NCBI GenBank assembly: GCA_910587685.1
Contig: CAJUMY010000010.1
Location: forward strand, 5,495 to 69,494
DNA from: an uncultured Christensenellaceae bacterium
GTDB lineage: Bacteria; Bacillota; Clostridia; Christensenellales; UBA3700
Direction of reading: 5' to 3'
Length of the DNA stretch: 64,000 nucleotides
Below, one piece after another: positions 17,495 to 27,479 of the stretch. The position numbers and the translations under genes are program-made. The first letter of the stretch is position 1, and the number at the start of each line of letters is the position of its first letter. The notes under the pieces were generated by a model that saw only the letters and a list, made by a program, of their open reading frames with translations, did not search any database and was not told where the DNA came from.

Positions 17495-19129
17495 ATGAAG
17501 AAAGCAAACTATATCGTTATCGCGGTTTTGATACTGGTTATCGTCGTTGCGGGAGTTATCGTTGCGGTCGCTCTTACCAATAATTCCAAGACTTACACTT
17601 ACGCAGTAGGCGATTTTATATTCACAAGACGGGGAAGCGAGGTCACGCTCAAGGAGTATAAAGGCTCCGATACGGAAGTGCAAGTTACGGATATCATCGA
17701 CGGATTCAAAGTAACGGCTATAGGCGAGCGCGCGTTCTACGGCAATGAGACCGTAGAAAAGGTGGTGGCGCCGAGTAGTGTGACAAGTATCGGGTCGGAA
17801 GCGTTTTCGGGAGCGAAGAAGCTGAGAAATATATCGATGAAAGGACTTGTTAAGATAGGAGAGCAGGCTTTTTCGGGATGTACGTCGCTTAACAATCTGC
17901 TTATTACCGAGTCACTGAGGGAAATAGGCGCGAGGGCTTTCTACGGTTGCAGCGCATTGCAGGATCTCAACTATATATATAACGAAGATTACACCGTCAG
18001 ATCGTCTCTTGAAAGAGTAGGGGCGTTTGCGTTCAAGAATACGAAGATAGATACGATACTCATACCCGAGTCGCTAAAGACGATAGGCGAGAACGCTTTC
18101 GCGTCGATGAAACTGCAGGCGATCGTCTTTTACGAAGGCGTTGAAACGATAGGCGAGAACGCTTTCGCGTACGATAATACTACGACGAGGAACGTCTTCA
18201 CGTTCGATCGTCAGTCGGATAAGAGCGTACTTGACCAGTATGCTAGCGACTTTAAGTCAAAGTATATAAAGGACGTGTCCAAGCAGAATTATTTCCCTGA
18301 GTCGCTAAAGACGATAGGCGACGGAGCGTTCAGATACGATAAGAGTTCGAAGTCGGGGCTTGGCGGTTCGCTCGTATTCGGAAAGAACCTCGTCAGCGTC
18401 GGCGAAGCCGCGTTTGAAAATACGAGAGTATCGGGCGTGAAGTTCGATAATGCTAATACGGAAATAGGCGCTTACGCGTTCGCCAATACTTCGATCTCGT
18501 CGGTTTCGCTTCCCGAAAACATCAAGGTCCTTAAGGAAGGAGTTTTCTTAAGATGCAGTATAAATAACGAAGTAGTACTGCCTAAGAGCGTAGAGACGAT
18601 AGAGACTGGAGCTTTTGCCGGCAATAACAGGACTTCGTTCAAGATCTCGATAAACGAAGAGTCGCCCGCCGCGAAGAAGTACGTTTTCGCGAGCGTTGAC
18701 GGAATAAAGACGCTCAAGTCCAAAGACGGCAAAGTACTCTATTCGATACACTCCTCTTCCGTTTCCGAGGGAGAGAACGGACTTACGCTTCTCGAGAACG
18801 TGAGCGTTATAGAGTCCTACGCGTTCTCGGCTGTGACAACGGTCAACGGCTCCGCTACGTTCGCTACGGTGAGCATACCCGAAACGGTCAAGGAGATACG
18901 CGCCGGCGCGTTTGCCGACGCTGACGTGAACAATTTCAATCTGCTTCATTCTTCTCTCGATTTCACCATTGACAAGAGAGCGTTCGACGCCCGTTACACG
19001 ACGGTAAAAGAGGACGAGAAGGCAGTGCTGAGAGTACGCAAGGGAGGAGATATACTTGCGGCTATGCAGAAGATTTTCGAAGGAAGCTCGTACGTCGTAG
19101 TAACGACCATAGGCTCGTCGTTAGCGTAA
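17495..19129 (+). CDS. BspA-like leucine-rich repeat surface protein
   Basis: From ATG 17495 (AGAAGGAAG upstream) the product has 544 residues. Residues 5-28 form a hydrophobic helix, a signal peptide or membrane anchor. The rest is a series of about 23-residue repeats of the LRR_5/BspA type, each carrying I-G-x-x-A-F followed by a short strand and a V-x-I-P/A-x-S turn. Two stretches are almost identical (ESLKTIGENAF and ESLKTIGDGAF), showing internal duplication. Such proteins bind host or bacterial surface molecules, or act as exported scaffolds. There is no sortase motif. It is a single-gene unit with its own promoter and terminator. Confidence 0.85.
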   Translation: MKKANYIVIAVLILVIVVAGVIVAVALTNNSKTYTYAVGDFIFTRRGSEVTLKEYKGSDTEVQVTDIIDGFKVTAIGERAFYGNETVEKVVAPSSVTSIGSEAFSGAKKLRNISMKGLVKIGEQAFSGCTSLNNLLITESLREIGARAFYGCSALQDLNYIYNEDYTVRSSLERVGAFAFKNTKIDTILIPESLKTIGENAFASMKLQAIVFYEGVETIGENAFAYDNTTTRNVFTFDRQSDKSVLDQYASDFKSKYIKDVSKQNYFPESLKTIGDGAFRYDKSSKSGLGGSLVFGKNLVSVGEAAFENTRVSGVKFDNANTEIGAYAFANTSISSVSLPENIKVLKEGVFLRCSINNEVVLPKSVETIETGAFAGNNRTSFKISINEESPAAKKYVFASVDGIKTLKSKDGKVLYSIHSSSVSEGENGLTLLENVSVIESYAFSAVTTVNGSATFATVSIPETVKEIRAGAFADADVNNFNLLHSSLDFTIDKRAFDARYTTVKEDEKAVLRVRKGGDILAAMQKIFEGSSYVVVTTIGSSLA

Positions 19130-19211
19130 GAGCGCTTACGGACGCGTTTTACGATCGAGCAGGACGTTACGCTGAAAAACAAGCGATATATAAGAGAATA
19201 AACGAAGAACT

Positions 19212-19241
19212 AAAACAGCCTAAATAATAATAGGCTGTTTT
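19212..19241 (+). terminator. Rho-independent terminator
   Basis: AAAACAGCCTA (19212-19222) and TAGGCTGTTTT (19231-19241) pair perfectly around an eight-base loop. It lies 80 bases after the BspA-like gene. Confidence 0.9.
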
Positions 19242-19334
19242 GCCGTAAAAAGGGCAAGTAAAGTTTTGCGAACGTGGCTTTTATCCCGAGAGCGGCTTTT
19301 AATGAAAAATAAGATCAGCGGCAAGGAGAGATTT

Positions 19335-22300
19335 ATGGCGAACGTTGAGATAAGCGTTGAAACCAACGGCGTAGTAGGATACTATCACTATACAAAGAGC
19401 ACTTCGCCGATAAAGAGACTGTACGTCAAATCGGACGAGGATATAGACGACGTTAAGATATCGGTCACTTCGTCGCCCGAATTTTTACTTCCCGTAGAAT
19501 TCGGCGGAGAAACGCTTCCGAGAAGAAGCAAGGTAAACTTCGACGTAAAGCCCGCAATGTCGCCGCCGTTTCTCGTCGGTCTCGACAGAGCGGAGGAAGG
19601 AGAAATAATAGTAAAGGCGATAAAGGGCAAGGAGCTTCTCGCCGAAACGCGCGCAAGTATAAGAATACTGGGATATAACGTGCTCAGGTATAAAGAAAAC
19701 GCGGAAATGATAGCTACGTTCGTTAGGCGTTCTACCGTTGTCAGCGAGATAGTGACGGCGGCGAGAAGACAGCTCGGGAAGTGGCGTAAGAACGACGTCG
19801 TGAACGGATATAAAGGCAATTCGAAGAACGACGTAAGGAACGTATTCGCAAGCATATATAAAACGCTCATGGAGCGTTCGTTCATCATGAGCGAGGAGAA
19901 GGACGACGGCGAGATCGAAATATCGTCGCATAAGAGCATGACCGATTCGCTTCTTGTGAAGCCTATCGAGCTCAGTCTTCTCTTTGCGTCGGCGCTCGAA
20001 GCGTTCGGACTCAATCCCGTTATCATCAAGACCGAGGGAGAATGGCTCGTCGGAGTTTGGCTTCACGAGGAGTGTTTTCCCGAACTCGTTATAGACGAGA
20101 GCGAATTTATCACGCGACGTATGGCGCTCGGCGTCAGCGAATTCACTATGGCGTCGACAGCGGACGTATTCAATCGCGTAGCTTTCGAGCATGCGGAAAA
20201 GAGAGCCGTCGATATAGTCGACGCGTCTTTTGAATTTGCCCTTGACGTCAAAAGGGCGAGAATAGGCAGAATATTCGCGTTGCCCGAGAGGGTCAGAAAA
20301 GCCGGCGGTTACGACCTTGTAGACGATAATATTTACGATGCGGACGACGTTCCCGAGGACATAAAAGAATACGACGGCGACGTCTCTATCGACAGGAAAA
20401 TGACGAGAGAGAAGCAGTGGGAACGCAGATTGCTCGATCTCAGTATGAGGAATCCTCTTGTCAATTTCAAGCCCAATTCTTCCGCTGTTAAAATAGTTTC
20501 TTCGGGTATCCGCGATTTTTCCGATAGATTTTCCGGCGATAAAGAATACAGCGTTATGCCGAGACCGAAGGGCATTAGTTCGCTTGAAAGTTTCGATTCG
20601 CATATCACGTTGCGGCCTGAAGTCGACCTTGTCAATATCAGTCTTAACAACTTGAAACTCCATACGGTCATAGAAGGCGACGCCTTTGATAAGACTATGA
20701 CTAACATATACCGCAAGGATAAGACGTTCCTCGAAGAGAGCGGAACCAATTCGCTCTATATCGCAGTCGGATTCCTTAGATGGCAGAGCGACGAGGAGAA
20801 AAAATACGCGCCGCTGTTTTTGTATCCCGTGACTCTCTCGAAAAAGTCGGCGGCGAGCGACAAATACACGGTCAAACTCATAGAAGACGAAATACGTATC
20901 AATAATACGCTTCTCGAATATCTATATCAGGAGTTCGGCATAGATCTGAGAGGACTTAGGAATATTTCCGAATTTAACGGCGAGACTATGAGCGCCGTTA
21001 TCGGAAGGATAAGAAGGGAAATAATAGATCGCAAATCATGGGATATTACCGACGATATATACCTTACGACGCTGTCGTTTGCCAATTATCTCATGTGGAA
21101 GGACGTGCGGGAAAAACTCGAACTTTTCAAGTCGAGCAAAATAATATCGGGACTCCTCGATACGGGGAAGACGGTATTCACAAAGGAGGACTATACTCTT
21201 TCGGAGCTCACCAGCGATAATTCGTACGAAGACGGCGGAGTATATCTGCCCATCAGCGCGGATAGTTCTCAGTATTCCGCGATAGTAGATTCGCTATCTA
21301 AAAGTTTCGTTCTGCACGGACCTCCGGGAACGGGCAAATCGCAGACTATATGCAATATAATCGCGAACAATATTTTGAGAGGAAAGAGAGTGCTGTTCGT
21401 CGCGGAGAAGACGGCGGCGCTGAGCGTCGTTAAAAAGAGACTTGACGATATAGGTCTCTCGCCGTTCTGCCTCGAACTTCATTCGAATAAGAACAATAAG
21501 AACGACGTAGTTAAAAAGCTGTCAGACACGATGAATCTCAGAGAGTCGGAAGACGCGAGCGGTTACAGTGAAAAAGCCGACGAGATAAGGTCGATAATAA
21601 GCGGTATCGACGCCGGTATGAAAGCTCTTCATAAAAAGAGGAAGCTCGGAGTATCCGTATACGAGGGAGCGATGAGATATCTTGAGAACGAGGACGCGTC
21701 CTCTACTCTTAAGATAGAGCCGATGTTTTACGAAAGGCTCACCGAGGACTCTCTATCCAAATACGAAGAGATACTTACCGAACTTACCGTCGTAGGACGC
21801 GAGTGCGGAGATATATCGGGATCGCCGTTCAGACACGTCGGTTATATCAATTACGAGTCCGATACCAGAGAGAAGGGCGAAGAAATAATAGATATCCTTT
21901 CGCTCGAAATAGAGTACTTAAGGGAGTACGCGCGTAAGTTCACCGATCTTTTCAGAATACGCACGGTAGCGATAACGGGAGCGAGACTCAAGGCAATGTA
22001 TGATATATGCAGGCTTGTTTCAGAAAGCGACGCCGTAAAAGAATTTTTCAAAAACAAAAAAAGATGGGATAACGCGTACGGCGTTATCGAAAGTTACAAG
22101 GCTAATAAGGCGAGATATAACGCGCTCTATAAGGAGTGTCTGTCGCTATACGAGTATATACCCGACGATCTTCCAAAAGAGGCTCTCGTAACTAGCAGCG
22201 ACAGGAAACTTTCGAGACTGATATCAAAGACCGCAAGGAGAATGGACAGGCTGTCTATAAGAGAAGTCGGTAATGATCCGGAGGAGAACGTACGACTGCT

Positions 22301-24926
22301 AATAGGTCTTTTCGAAGCTGAAAGAGAATGTGAAAAGATACGCGCGGAGGTCTCAAAGATATTCGGCGGAAAGCGCGGCGTCGAAGAAGCCGTTAAAGAT
22401 ATGGATACGCTCACCGCGAGCGCAAAAGTTCTATACGCCGATTTCAGAAGGGAGAGCTTCGAGAGCATCGTCGAGGACGTTATATGCGGGAAATATATGC
22501 CGTCGTATTTTATGAAGGCTTACGAAAGCTATTCTTCGGCGTACGGCGACGCTAAAAAGTTATTTGATTTCACGTTCGATACGGATGCGGCGGATATTGC
22601 GGATCTGACGGTTTATCTCAAGAGACTAAGAGACAATCTCGACCTTATGCCCAGCTGGTGCAAATATAATTCGTTGCTTAAAGAGTGTAAGGAGACGGGA
22701 CTGTCGTTCGTCGTCGAACCGCTTCGTTCGGGCAATATAACTACGGGAGAGCTTCTCAAGAGTTTCCGCAAGTGCGTGTACGGCAATTTCGTCGAGTCGG
22801 AGCTTGCTCTCGACACCGCGCTCAGCACGTTCTCGGGCAAGAGCGTGGAGGATAAGATAGAAAGGCTGAAGATACTCACTGACAATTACGAGACGCTGAC
22901 GAGAAGAGAAATGTATATGCGGATGGTTGCGAATATTCCGCGGAAAGACGAGGAAGGCGCGCATAATCTCGAAATGGTCGTTCTCTCTAGAGCGGAAAAG
23001 AGTAACATGAAAGGAATAACTTTACGAAAGCTCTTTACGGAGATACCCACCGTTATGAAATACGCTTCGCCGTGTATGCTCATGAGCCCCGTATCGGTAA
23101 CGCAGTATCTCGATCCCGAACTTGACAAGTTCGATCTCGTCGTATTCGACGAGGCGTCGCAGGTGCCGACGTCAGAGGCTATAGGAGCGATCGCGAGAGC
23201 CGAGAGAGTGATAGTCGTCGGCGACCCGAAGCAGCTTCCGCCTACTAAATTCTTCAACAGCGAATATAAGGACGAAGAAAACGCCGATATAGAAGATCTC
23301 GAAAGTATCCTCGACGACTGTCTTGCTCTCGGAATGCCCGAAAGACATCTCCTTTGGCATTACCGTTCGCACGACGAGAGTCTTATCGCGTTCTCCAACG
23401 CAATGTATTACGACAACAGATTGCTCACGTTCCCGTCGCCTGACGAGCTCGATTCGAAGGTAAAGTTCAGATATGTCGAAGGAGTATACGAACGCGGCGG
23501 ATCGAAGCGTAATAAGGCGGAGGCCGAAGCGCTCGTCAATGAAGTTATCGAAAGACTTACCGACGGAAAGCATATGAGCATCGGTATCGTTACGTTCAAT
23601 ACCGCTCAGCAGAACTATATCGAAGATATGCTGCACGACGAGATAAAGAAGAGGAAGCTATACGTCGAAGCGTACGAATGCGACGAGCCGATATTCGTTA
23701 AAAATCTCGAGAACGTTCAAGGCGACGAAAGAGACGTCATATTATTCAGTATAGGTTACGGTCCCGACGCCGGAGGCAAGCTGTCGCTCAATTTCGGACC
23801 TATCAACCAGAGCGGCGGTTACAGACGTCTTAACGTCGCTATCACGAGAGCGCGTTCGGAGATGGTGGTATTCAGTTCCATAACCGGCAATATGATAGAT
23901 CTCAACAAGACGGACAGCAAGGGCGTCAAGGGGCTCAAAGCGTTCCTCGAATATGCCGAGAGGGGACGAGATATGCTCGTTGTGGATTCGAAGAACGTTG
24001 CTAAACGCGTGAGCCGCGATATCGGTTGGTATATAGCTAACGATCTTAAGGAACGGGGATTCGAGTGCGAATACGACGTAGGAGTTTCCGACTTCAAGAT
24101 AGACGTTGCGGTGGTCGATCCTAAGAACAAGGACAGATATATCCTCGCAATTATGTGCGACGGCAGGAACGCTAACAATATAGGAAGCGTTCGCGACAGA
24201 ATGTCGATGAACGTTAATATATTGAAGAAGCTAGGTTGGAACGTATATTATCTTTGGACGGTAAGCTATCTCAACAACAGCAAGAGAGAGGTGCAGAAAA
24301 TCAAAGATTACCTTATGACCTTCACGAGGAGCAAAGCTCCGTCCAAGAAGGCGGTAAAGGAGACTATATCCAAATATAGGAAGGCATATAAAGGGTATAA
24401 TGCGAAACCGTGGGCAAAAGGAAGTAACGACTATATTCTGAACGAAGAAAACGGCGACGCTATTTTCGAGAGGATAATGGACGTGATAGCCGTAGAGACG
24501 CCGATAGAGCAGGAACTCTTGATGTCGCGGCTCATGTCTATATACAACGTCACGAAAGCTAATAAAAAGGCTTGCTCGAGACTGATAGAGATCGCGAACA
24601 GAGTAGCGCAAAGCGAGAGATTCGGCGATAAGATATTCTATAGAACGGCAAGAGAGGACAGTTACGATTCGTTCAGACCTATAGACGAGCTGAGAGGCAA
24701 GAGAGAGATAGATCAGGTTCATCCCAACGAGATAATTACCGCTATGAGGTGCGTTTTGGAGAGCAAGGTGAAACTCGACAAGGAAGAACTCAAAAAGGAA
24801 GCGCTTGCCGTGCTCAATTATTCGAGAAAGACGAAGATAGCGCCCGTTTGGCTCGACATGTGCGTTAAGATAGGAGTGGAAAGAGGAAAACTCATAGAGA
24901 CTCTAAACAATATGGTCACGATGTGA
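19335..24926 (+). CDS. Giant superfamily I helicase, DUF4011/DUF3320 type (COG1112)
   Basis: The ATG at 19335 follows AAGGAG (19323-19328); upstream ATGs lack a site. The 1863-residue protein has an N-terminal beta-rich region, the DUF4011 motif R-x-L-L-D-L-S-x-R-N-P near residues 361-375, Walker A GPPGTGKS near 660-668, a long helical insertion, Walker B D-E-A-S-Q near 1272 followed by GDPKQLPP, the WHYRSHDE motif, Q-G-D-E-R-D, and motif VI LNVAITRAR near 1497. The C-terminus (about 1540-1690) resembles the Vsr/DUF559-like nuclease segment seen in relatives, here with a substituted acidic residue, then a DUF3320-like tail. Relatives occur as solitary genes or in defence islands. It is probably a DNA or RNA translocase, with a defence role inferred only. 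Confidence 0.88.
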   Translation: MANVEISVETNGVVGYYHYTKSTSPIKRLYVKSDEDIDDVKISVTSSPEFLLPVEFGGETLPRRSKVNFDVKPAMSPPFLVGLDRAEEGEIIVKAIKGKELLAETRASIRILGYNVLRYKENAEMIATFVRRSTVVSEIVTAARRQLGKWRKNDVVNGYKGNSKNDVRNVFASIYKTLMERSFIMSEEKDDGEIEISSHKSMTDSLLVKPIELSLLFASALEAFGLNPVIIKTEGEWLVGVWLHEECFPELVIDESEFITRRMALGVSEFTMASTADVFNRVAFEHAEKRAVDIVDASFEFALDVKRARIGRIFALPERVRKAGGYDLVDDNIYDADDVPEDIKEYDGDVSIDRKMTREKQWERRLLDLSMRNPLVNFKPNSSAVKIVSSGIRDFSDRFSGDKEYSVMPRPKGISSLESFDSHITLRPEVDLVNISLNNLKLHTVIEGDAFDKTMTNIYRKDKTFLEESGTNSLYIAVGFLRWQSDEEKKYAPLFLYPVTLSKKSAASDKYTVKLIEDEIRINNTLLEYLYQEFGIDLRGLRNISEFNGETMSAVIGRIRREIIDRKSWDITDDIYLTTLSFANYLMWKDVREKLELFKSSKIISGLLDTGKTVFTKEDYTLSELTSDNSYEDGGVYLPISADSSQYSAIVDSLSKSFVLHGPPGTGKSQTICNIIANNILRGKRVLFVAEKTAALSVVKKRLDDIGLSPFCLELHSNKNNKNDVVKKLSDTMNLRESEDASGYSEKADEIRSIISGIDAGMKALHKKRKLGVSVYEGAMRYLENEDASSTLKIEPMFYERLTEDSLSKYEEILTELTVVGRECGDISGSPFRHVGYINYESDTREKGEEIIDILSLEIEYLREYARKFTDLFRIRTVAITGARLKAMYDICRLVSESDAVKEFFKNKKRWDNAYGVIESYKANKARYNALYKECLSLYEYIPDDLPKEALVTSSDRKLSRLISKTARRMDRLSIREVGNDPEENVRLLIGLFEAERECEKIRAEVSKIFGGKRGVEEAVKDMDTLTASAKVLYADFRRESFESIVEDVICGKYMPSYFMKAYESYSSAYGDAKKLFDFTFDTDAADIADLTVYLKRLRDNLDLMPSWCKYNSLLKECKETGLSFVVEPLRSGNITTGELLKSFRKCVYGNFVESELALDTALSTFSGKSVEDKIERLKILTDNYETLTRREMYMRMVANIPRKDEEGAHNLEMVVLSRAEKSNMKGITLRKLFTEIPTVMKYASPCMLMSPVSVTQYLDPELDKFDLVVFDEASQVPTSEAIGAIARAERVIVVGDPKQLPPTKFFNSEYKDEENADIEDLESILDDCLALGMPERHLLWHYRSHDESLIAFSNAMYYDNRLLTFPSPDELDSKVKFRYVEGVYERGGSKRNKAEAEALVNEVIERLTDGKHMSIGIVTFNTAQQNYIEDMLHDEIKKRKLYVEAYECDEPIFVKNLENVQGDERDVILFSIGYGPDAGGKLSLNFGPINQSGGYRRLNVAITRARSEMVVFSSITGNMIDLNKTDSKGVKGLKAFLEYAERGRDMLVVDSKNVAKRVSRDIGWYIANDLKERGFECEYDVGVSDFKIDVAVVDPKNKDRYILAIMCDGRNANNIGSVRDRMSMNVNILKKLGWNVYYLWTVSYLNNSKREVQKIKDYLMTFTRSKAPSKKAVKETISKYRKAYKGYNAKPWAKGSNDYILNEENGDAIFERIMDVIAVETPIEQELLMSRLMSIYNVTKANKKACSRLIEIANRVAQSERFGDKIFYRTAREDSYDSFRPIDELRGKREIDQVHPNEIITAMRCVLESKVKLDKEELKKEALAVLNYSRKTKIAPVWLDMCVKIGVERGKLIETLNNMVTM

Positions 24927-24971
24927 TTTTAGAATAAATAGATATGTTTACAATGTAATATTGAAATATTC

Positions 24972-25001
24972 TTGACATACGACGTATTAATAGAGTATAA
25001 T
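24972..25001 (+). promoter_or_regulatory. Strong promoter of the zinc ribbon gene
   Basis: TTGACA (24972-24977) and TATAAT (24996-25001) are consensus hexamers with an 18-base spacer. Confidence 0.8.
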
Positions 25002-25077
25002 ATTACTAAACTTATGTAAATTATTTATCTGTCGATTTAGATTTATGTTCGTTAATAATATTTCGGGAGGTAATAAT

Positions 25078-25248
25078 ATGCAGGATAAGAAAATCATATG
25101 CAAAGATTGCGGTAAGGAATTCGTATTCACCGTCGGAGAGCAAGAGTTCTATCAGTCCAGAGGGTTTGAGAACGAGCCGGTACGTTGTCCTGATTGCAGA
25201 AAAGCCAAGAAATCGCGTAATGCCGATTTCAGCAGGAAGAATCGCTGA
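25078..25248 (+). CDS. Small zinc ribbon protein (zf-trcl family)
   Basis: The 56-residue protein has C8-x2-C11 and C37-x2-C40, with the segment GKEFVFTVGEQEFY and the phrase NEPVRCPDC, the signature of the 'probable zinc-ribbon' family common in Clostridia. It is likely a small nucleic-acid or protein-binding factor; no function is established. ATG 25078 lies after GGGAGGT at 25066-25072; the ATG at 25045 has no site. A consensus promoter and a perfect terminator make it a strongly expressed single-gene unit. Confidence 0.9.
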   Translation: MQDKKIICKDCGKEFVFTVGEQEFYQSRGFENEPVRCPDCRKAKKSRNADFSRKNR

Positions 25249-25265
25249 TCAGTATGTTAAAAGTC

Positions 25266-25296
25266 AAAAGGGAACGGTCATGACCGTTCCCTTTTT
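25266..25296 (+). terminator. Perfect bidirectional terminator
   Basis: AAAAGGGAACGGTCA (25266-25280) and TGACCGTTCCCTTTT (25281-25295) form a perfect palindrome with flanking A and T runs. Confidence 0.93.
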
Positions 25297-25384
25297 GAAT
25301 TGTTTTGCCGCGTACGCTCGATCGTATGGAAGATAATAAGCTAAGACTTTAGTCTGAAATTATCGGCGAAAATCAAATATTATG

Positions 25385-25431
25385 AAAAAACAGCTTGGAG
25401 ATGCGTAAATCGTTCTTCACGCTGTTTTTTT
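25385..25431 (-). terminator. Terminator of the GH20 gene
   Basis: On the minus strand an AAAAAACAGC arm pairs with GCTGTTTTTT, continuing inward with one mismatch to a 12-base loop. The T-run follows the stem directly. Confidence 0.8.
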
Positions 25432-25437
25432 ATACGC

Positions 25438-27018
25438 TTATCGATCCTTGTCCTTTTTCTTTTTCTCGGAATACTTTTTCTTGACCTTGGCGTTGTCGAC
25501 GAGGTTATGTAGTCCGTGCCAGCAGAGTTGGCGGCGTTCCCACCACAGTTTTTCGAAAAAGCCGAGAAGTTTCGACGGATTGGCTCTTTTTACGCTCGCA
25601 AATCGCGTAACGCCGTGCATTTTGAGCAGTTCTTCATAGCTCGGGATCTTTTCAAGGAAAGTTTTGTAATCGAGTTTCTTTTCTTCGCTCCACGCTTTCT
25701 CAGCGAATGCGCCTAGTCTCGGGAATGTCTTGAAGAAGGCGTTATCCATATTGGGAACGAATTCCGTCCATAGGAACGCTTCTAAGCCTATCATACGATC
25801 GTTCTTTTCTATAAAGTCCGCGCTTTCGCTATATATGCGTTCGAGCGTATTCTGAGCGTAGGGCAGGTCGAGATAGTTGGGTTCGCTGAGTCCGTTGATA
25901 ACGTACCGACCGTTCTTCATCTCGTTTAATATATTCGCGTGATTTTCTTTCGGTACGTTCCACGCCATCCATATTATATCGGAGTTGGATTTGCCGCTTA
26001 TCTCGTCTTCGTTCCACATTATAGCGGTATAGCCTTTGCTTGAAATGTATTTTCCGACTTCGCTGAGAAAATGTCCTTGCAGTTCGTTTTCGTTTTTGAG
26101 TCCCAGCTCTTTTATCTTCGCTTGACAGCGCGGACATATCTGCCAACGCGTTTTCGGAGCTTCGTCGCCGCCGATATGAATTAGCCCGTCGGGGAAAAGC
26201 TCGGTTATTTCGTCGATAACGTCTTTAACGAACGCGAGAACTTCGTCCTTCCCTCCGCACAGGATATCGTGCTTTATGCCCCAGTGCGTTGCAACTGGCA
26301 GCTTTCTGGCAAAGCATCCGAGCTCGGGATAGGCGTGAAGAGCCGCTTGCATATGCCCCGGCATATCTATTTCGGGAATCACCTTTATATGTTTTTTGTG
26401 AGCGTAGGCGACTATCTCTTTTACGTCGTCTTGCGTATAGAATCCGCCGTGAGGACGCGCGTTGAAATTCGTATGGCTGCGTTTCGACGACTTTTGAGTC
26501 AGAAACGGATACTTTTTTATTTCCACTCGCCAGCCCTGATCTTCCGTAAGGTGCAAATGAAGGAAGTTTAGCTTGTGAAGAGCGATGAGATCGATGAATT
26601 TCTTTACGTCGCTCACGGAGTAAAAATATCTTCCGACGTCGAGCATGAACGCGCGGAAAGAAAAGCGCGGCTTATCCTCTATGGTAAAACAGGGAATACG
26701 CATGGAGTATGCGAGAGTTAGCTGTTTTAACGATTGCATAGCGTAAAAGCATCCCGTTTTTGAAGAAGCGCGTACCGAAATGCGATTGTCGGAAATTTTT
26801 ATATAATATCCTTCGTATTCGACGGTTTCGTCCGCTATAACGTTTATCTCGTTAAGGGACACCTTTTCGCTCCTAAGCGAAAGTTTATGGGCAAAGTCCA
26901 TAAAGTCGTCTATCTCGTCCTTCCATATTTCAGGAAACGAGATGGAAAAGCCTTTCATAAGATTAACGGTTCCCGCGTCGAGCGAATAGCGATAGGGCTC
27001 CGGTATCAGTTTTATCAT
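25438..27018 (-). CDS. Beta-N-acetylhexosaminidase, GH20
   Basis: GH20 enzymes release terminal GlcNAc or GalNAc from glycans by substrate-assisted catalysis. The 526-residue protein has an N-terminal GH20b-like domain (to about 125), then the TIM barrel with HLTEDQGW and the catalytic pair D285-E286 in I-G-G-D-E-A-P. There is no signal peptide, so it should act in the cytoplasm on imported oligosaccharides. The start at 27018 is chosen because GAGGT lies eight bases upstream on the minus strand; the 23 extra residues of a longer reading have no site. The lysine-rich C-terminal tail (KKKYSEKKKKDKDR) is unusual and of unknown role. Confidence 0.93.
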   Translation of the reverse strand: MIKLIPEPYRYSLDAGTVNLMKGFSISFPEIWKDEIDDFMDFAHKLSLRSEKVSLNEINVIADETVEYEGYYIKISDNRISVRASSKTGCFYAMQSLKQLTLAYSMRIPCFTIEDKPRFSFRAFMLDVGRYFYSVSDVKKFIDLIALHKLNFLHLHLTEDQGWRVEIKKYPFLTQKSSKRSHTNFNARPHGGFYTQDDVKEIVAYAHKKHIKVIPEIDMPGHMQAALHAYPELGCFARKLPVATHWGIKHDILCGGKDEVLAFVKDVIDEITELFPDGLIHIGGDEAPKTRWQICPRCQAKIKELGLKNENELQGHFLSEVGKYISSKGYTAIMWNEDEISGKSNSDIIWMAWNVPKENHANILNEMKNGRYVINGLSEPNYLDLPYAQNTLERIYSESADFIEKNDRMIGLEAFLWTEFVPNMDNAFFKTFPRLGAFAEKAWSEEKKLDYKTFLEKIPSYEELLKMHGVTRFASVKRANPSKLLGFFEKLWWERRQLCWHGLHNLVDNAKVKKKYSEKKKKDKDR

Positions 27019-27111
27019 ATCGACCTCGCAAATCAAACGTTGATCGTTTCGTCTGTTACGGCGAAAGCCGCCGAACGTACGATGCAAACAACGGAAATTT
27101 CGTACGCGAAT

Positions 27112-27141
27112 ATTTTATCATACGGAGAAAAACAAAGTCAA
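27112..27141 (-). promoter_or_regulatory. Promoter of the GH20 gene
   Basis: On the minus strand TTGACT (27136-27141) and TAAAAT (27112-27117) are separated by 18 bases, about 95 bases ahead of the start codon. Confidence 0.6.
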
Positions 27142-27356
27142 ACGCGTGCGGTTTCAAATAACGTTTCTTTGAAATTTTGTTTCGAAAACCACTGTCACAC
27201 GTAACGGCATAAGAGGAAATAAATCTCGTTTTTTACACTTTTATGCTACGCCGAATATGCGAGAATATTCCAATATTGTGAAAGATGCGAAACCGCAGAA
27301 ACGGGCGGCTCTGGTTCCATGCAAAATATGAATATTTGAGGGTTTTCAAAAACGAG

Positions 27357-27371
27357 TTGAATCGGATTCAA
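27357..27371. promoter_or_regulatory. 15-base palindrome, possible operator
   Basis: TTGAATC-G-GATTCAA is a perfect odd palindrome in the 723-base gap between the divergent GH20 and amidase genes. Transcription factor binding is possible, but the regulator is unknown. Confidence 0.4.
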
Positions 27372-27479
27372 GCGAATATTACGGGCAGTCATAGATTTTG
27401 AAGAAAACGCTTGATACAGTCGGTTAAGAGGTAGCGTTTTGCGAGCATAAGCGGGTGTTTTTACGTGTGCGGGATTGAT

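Noticed and set aside
19485..20663. Long open frame (392 codons) on the minus strand inside the helicase gene
   Set aside because: It is wholly within the helicase coding region, has no binding site, and its product is low-complexity and Arg/Tyr-rich, typical of an antisense shadow.
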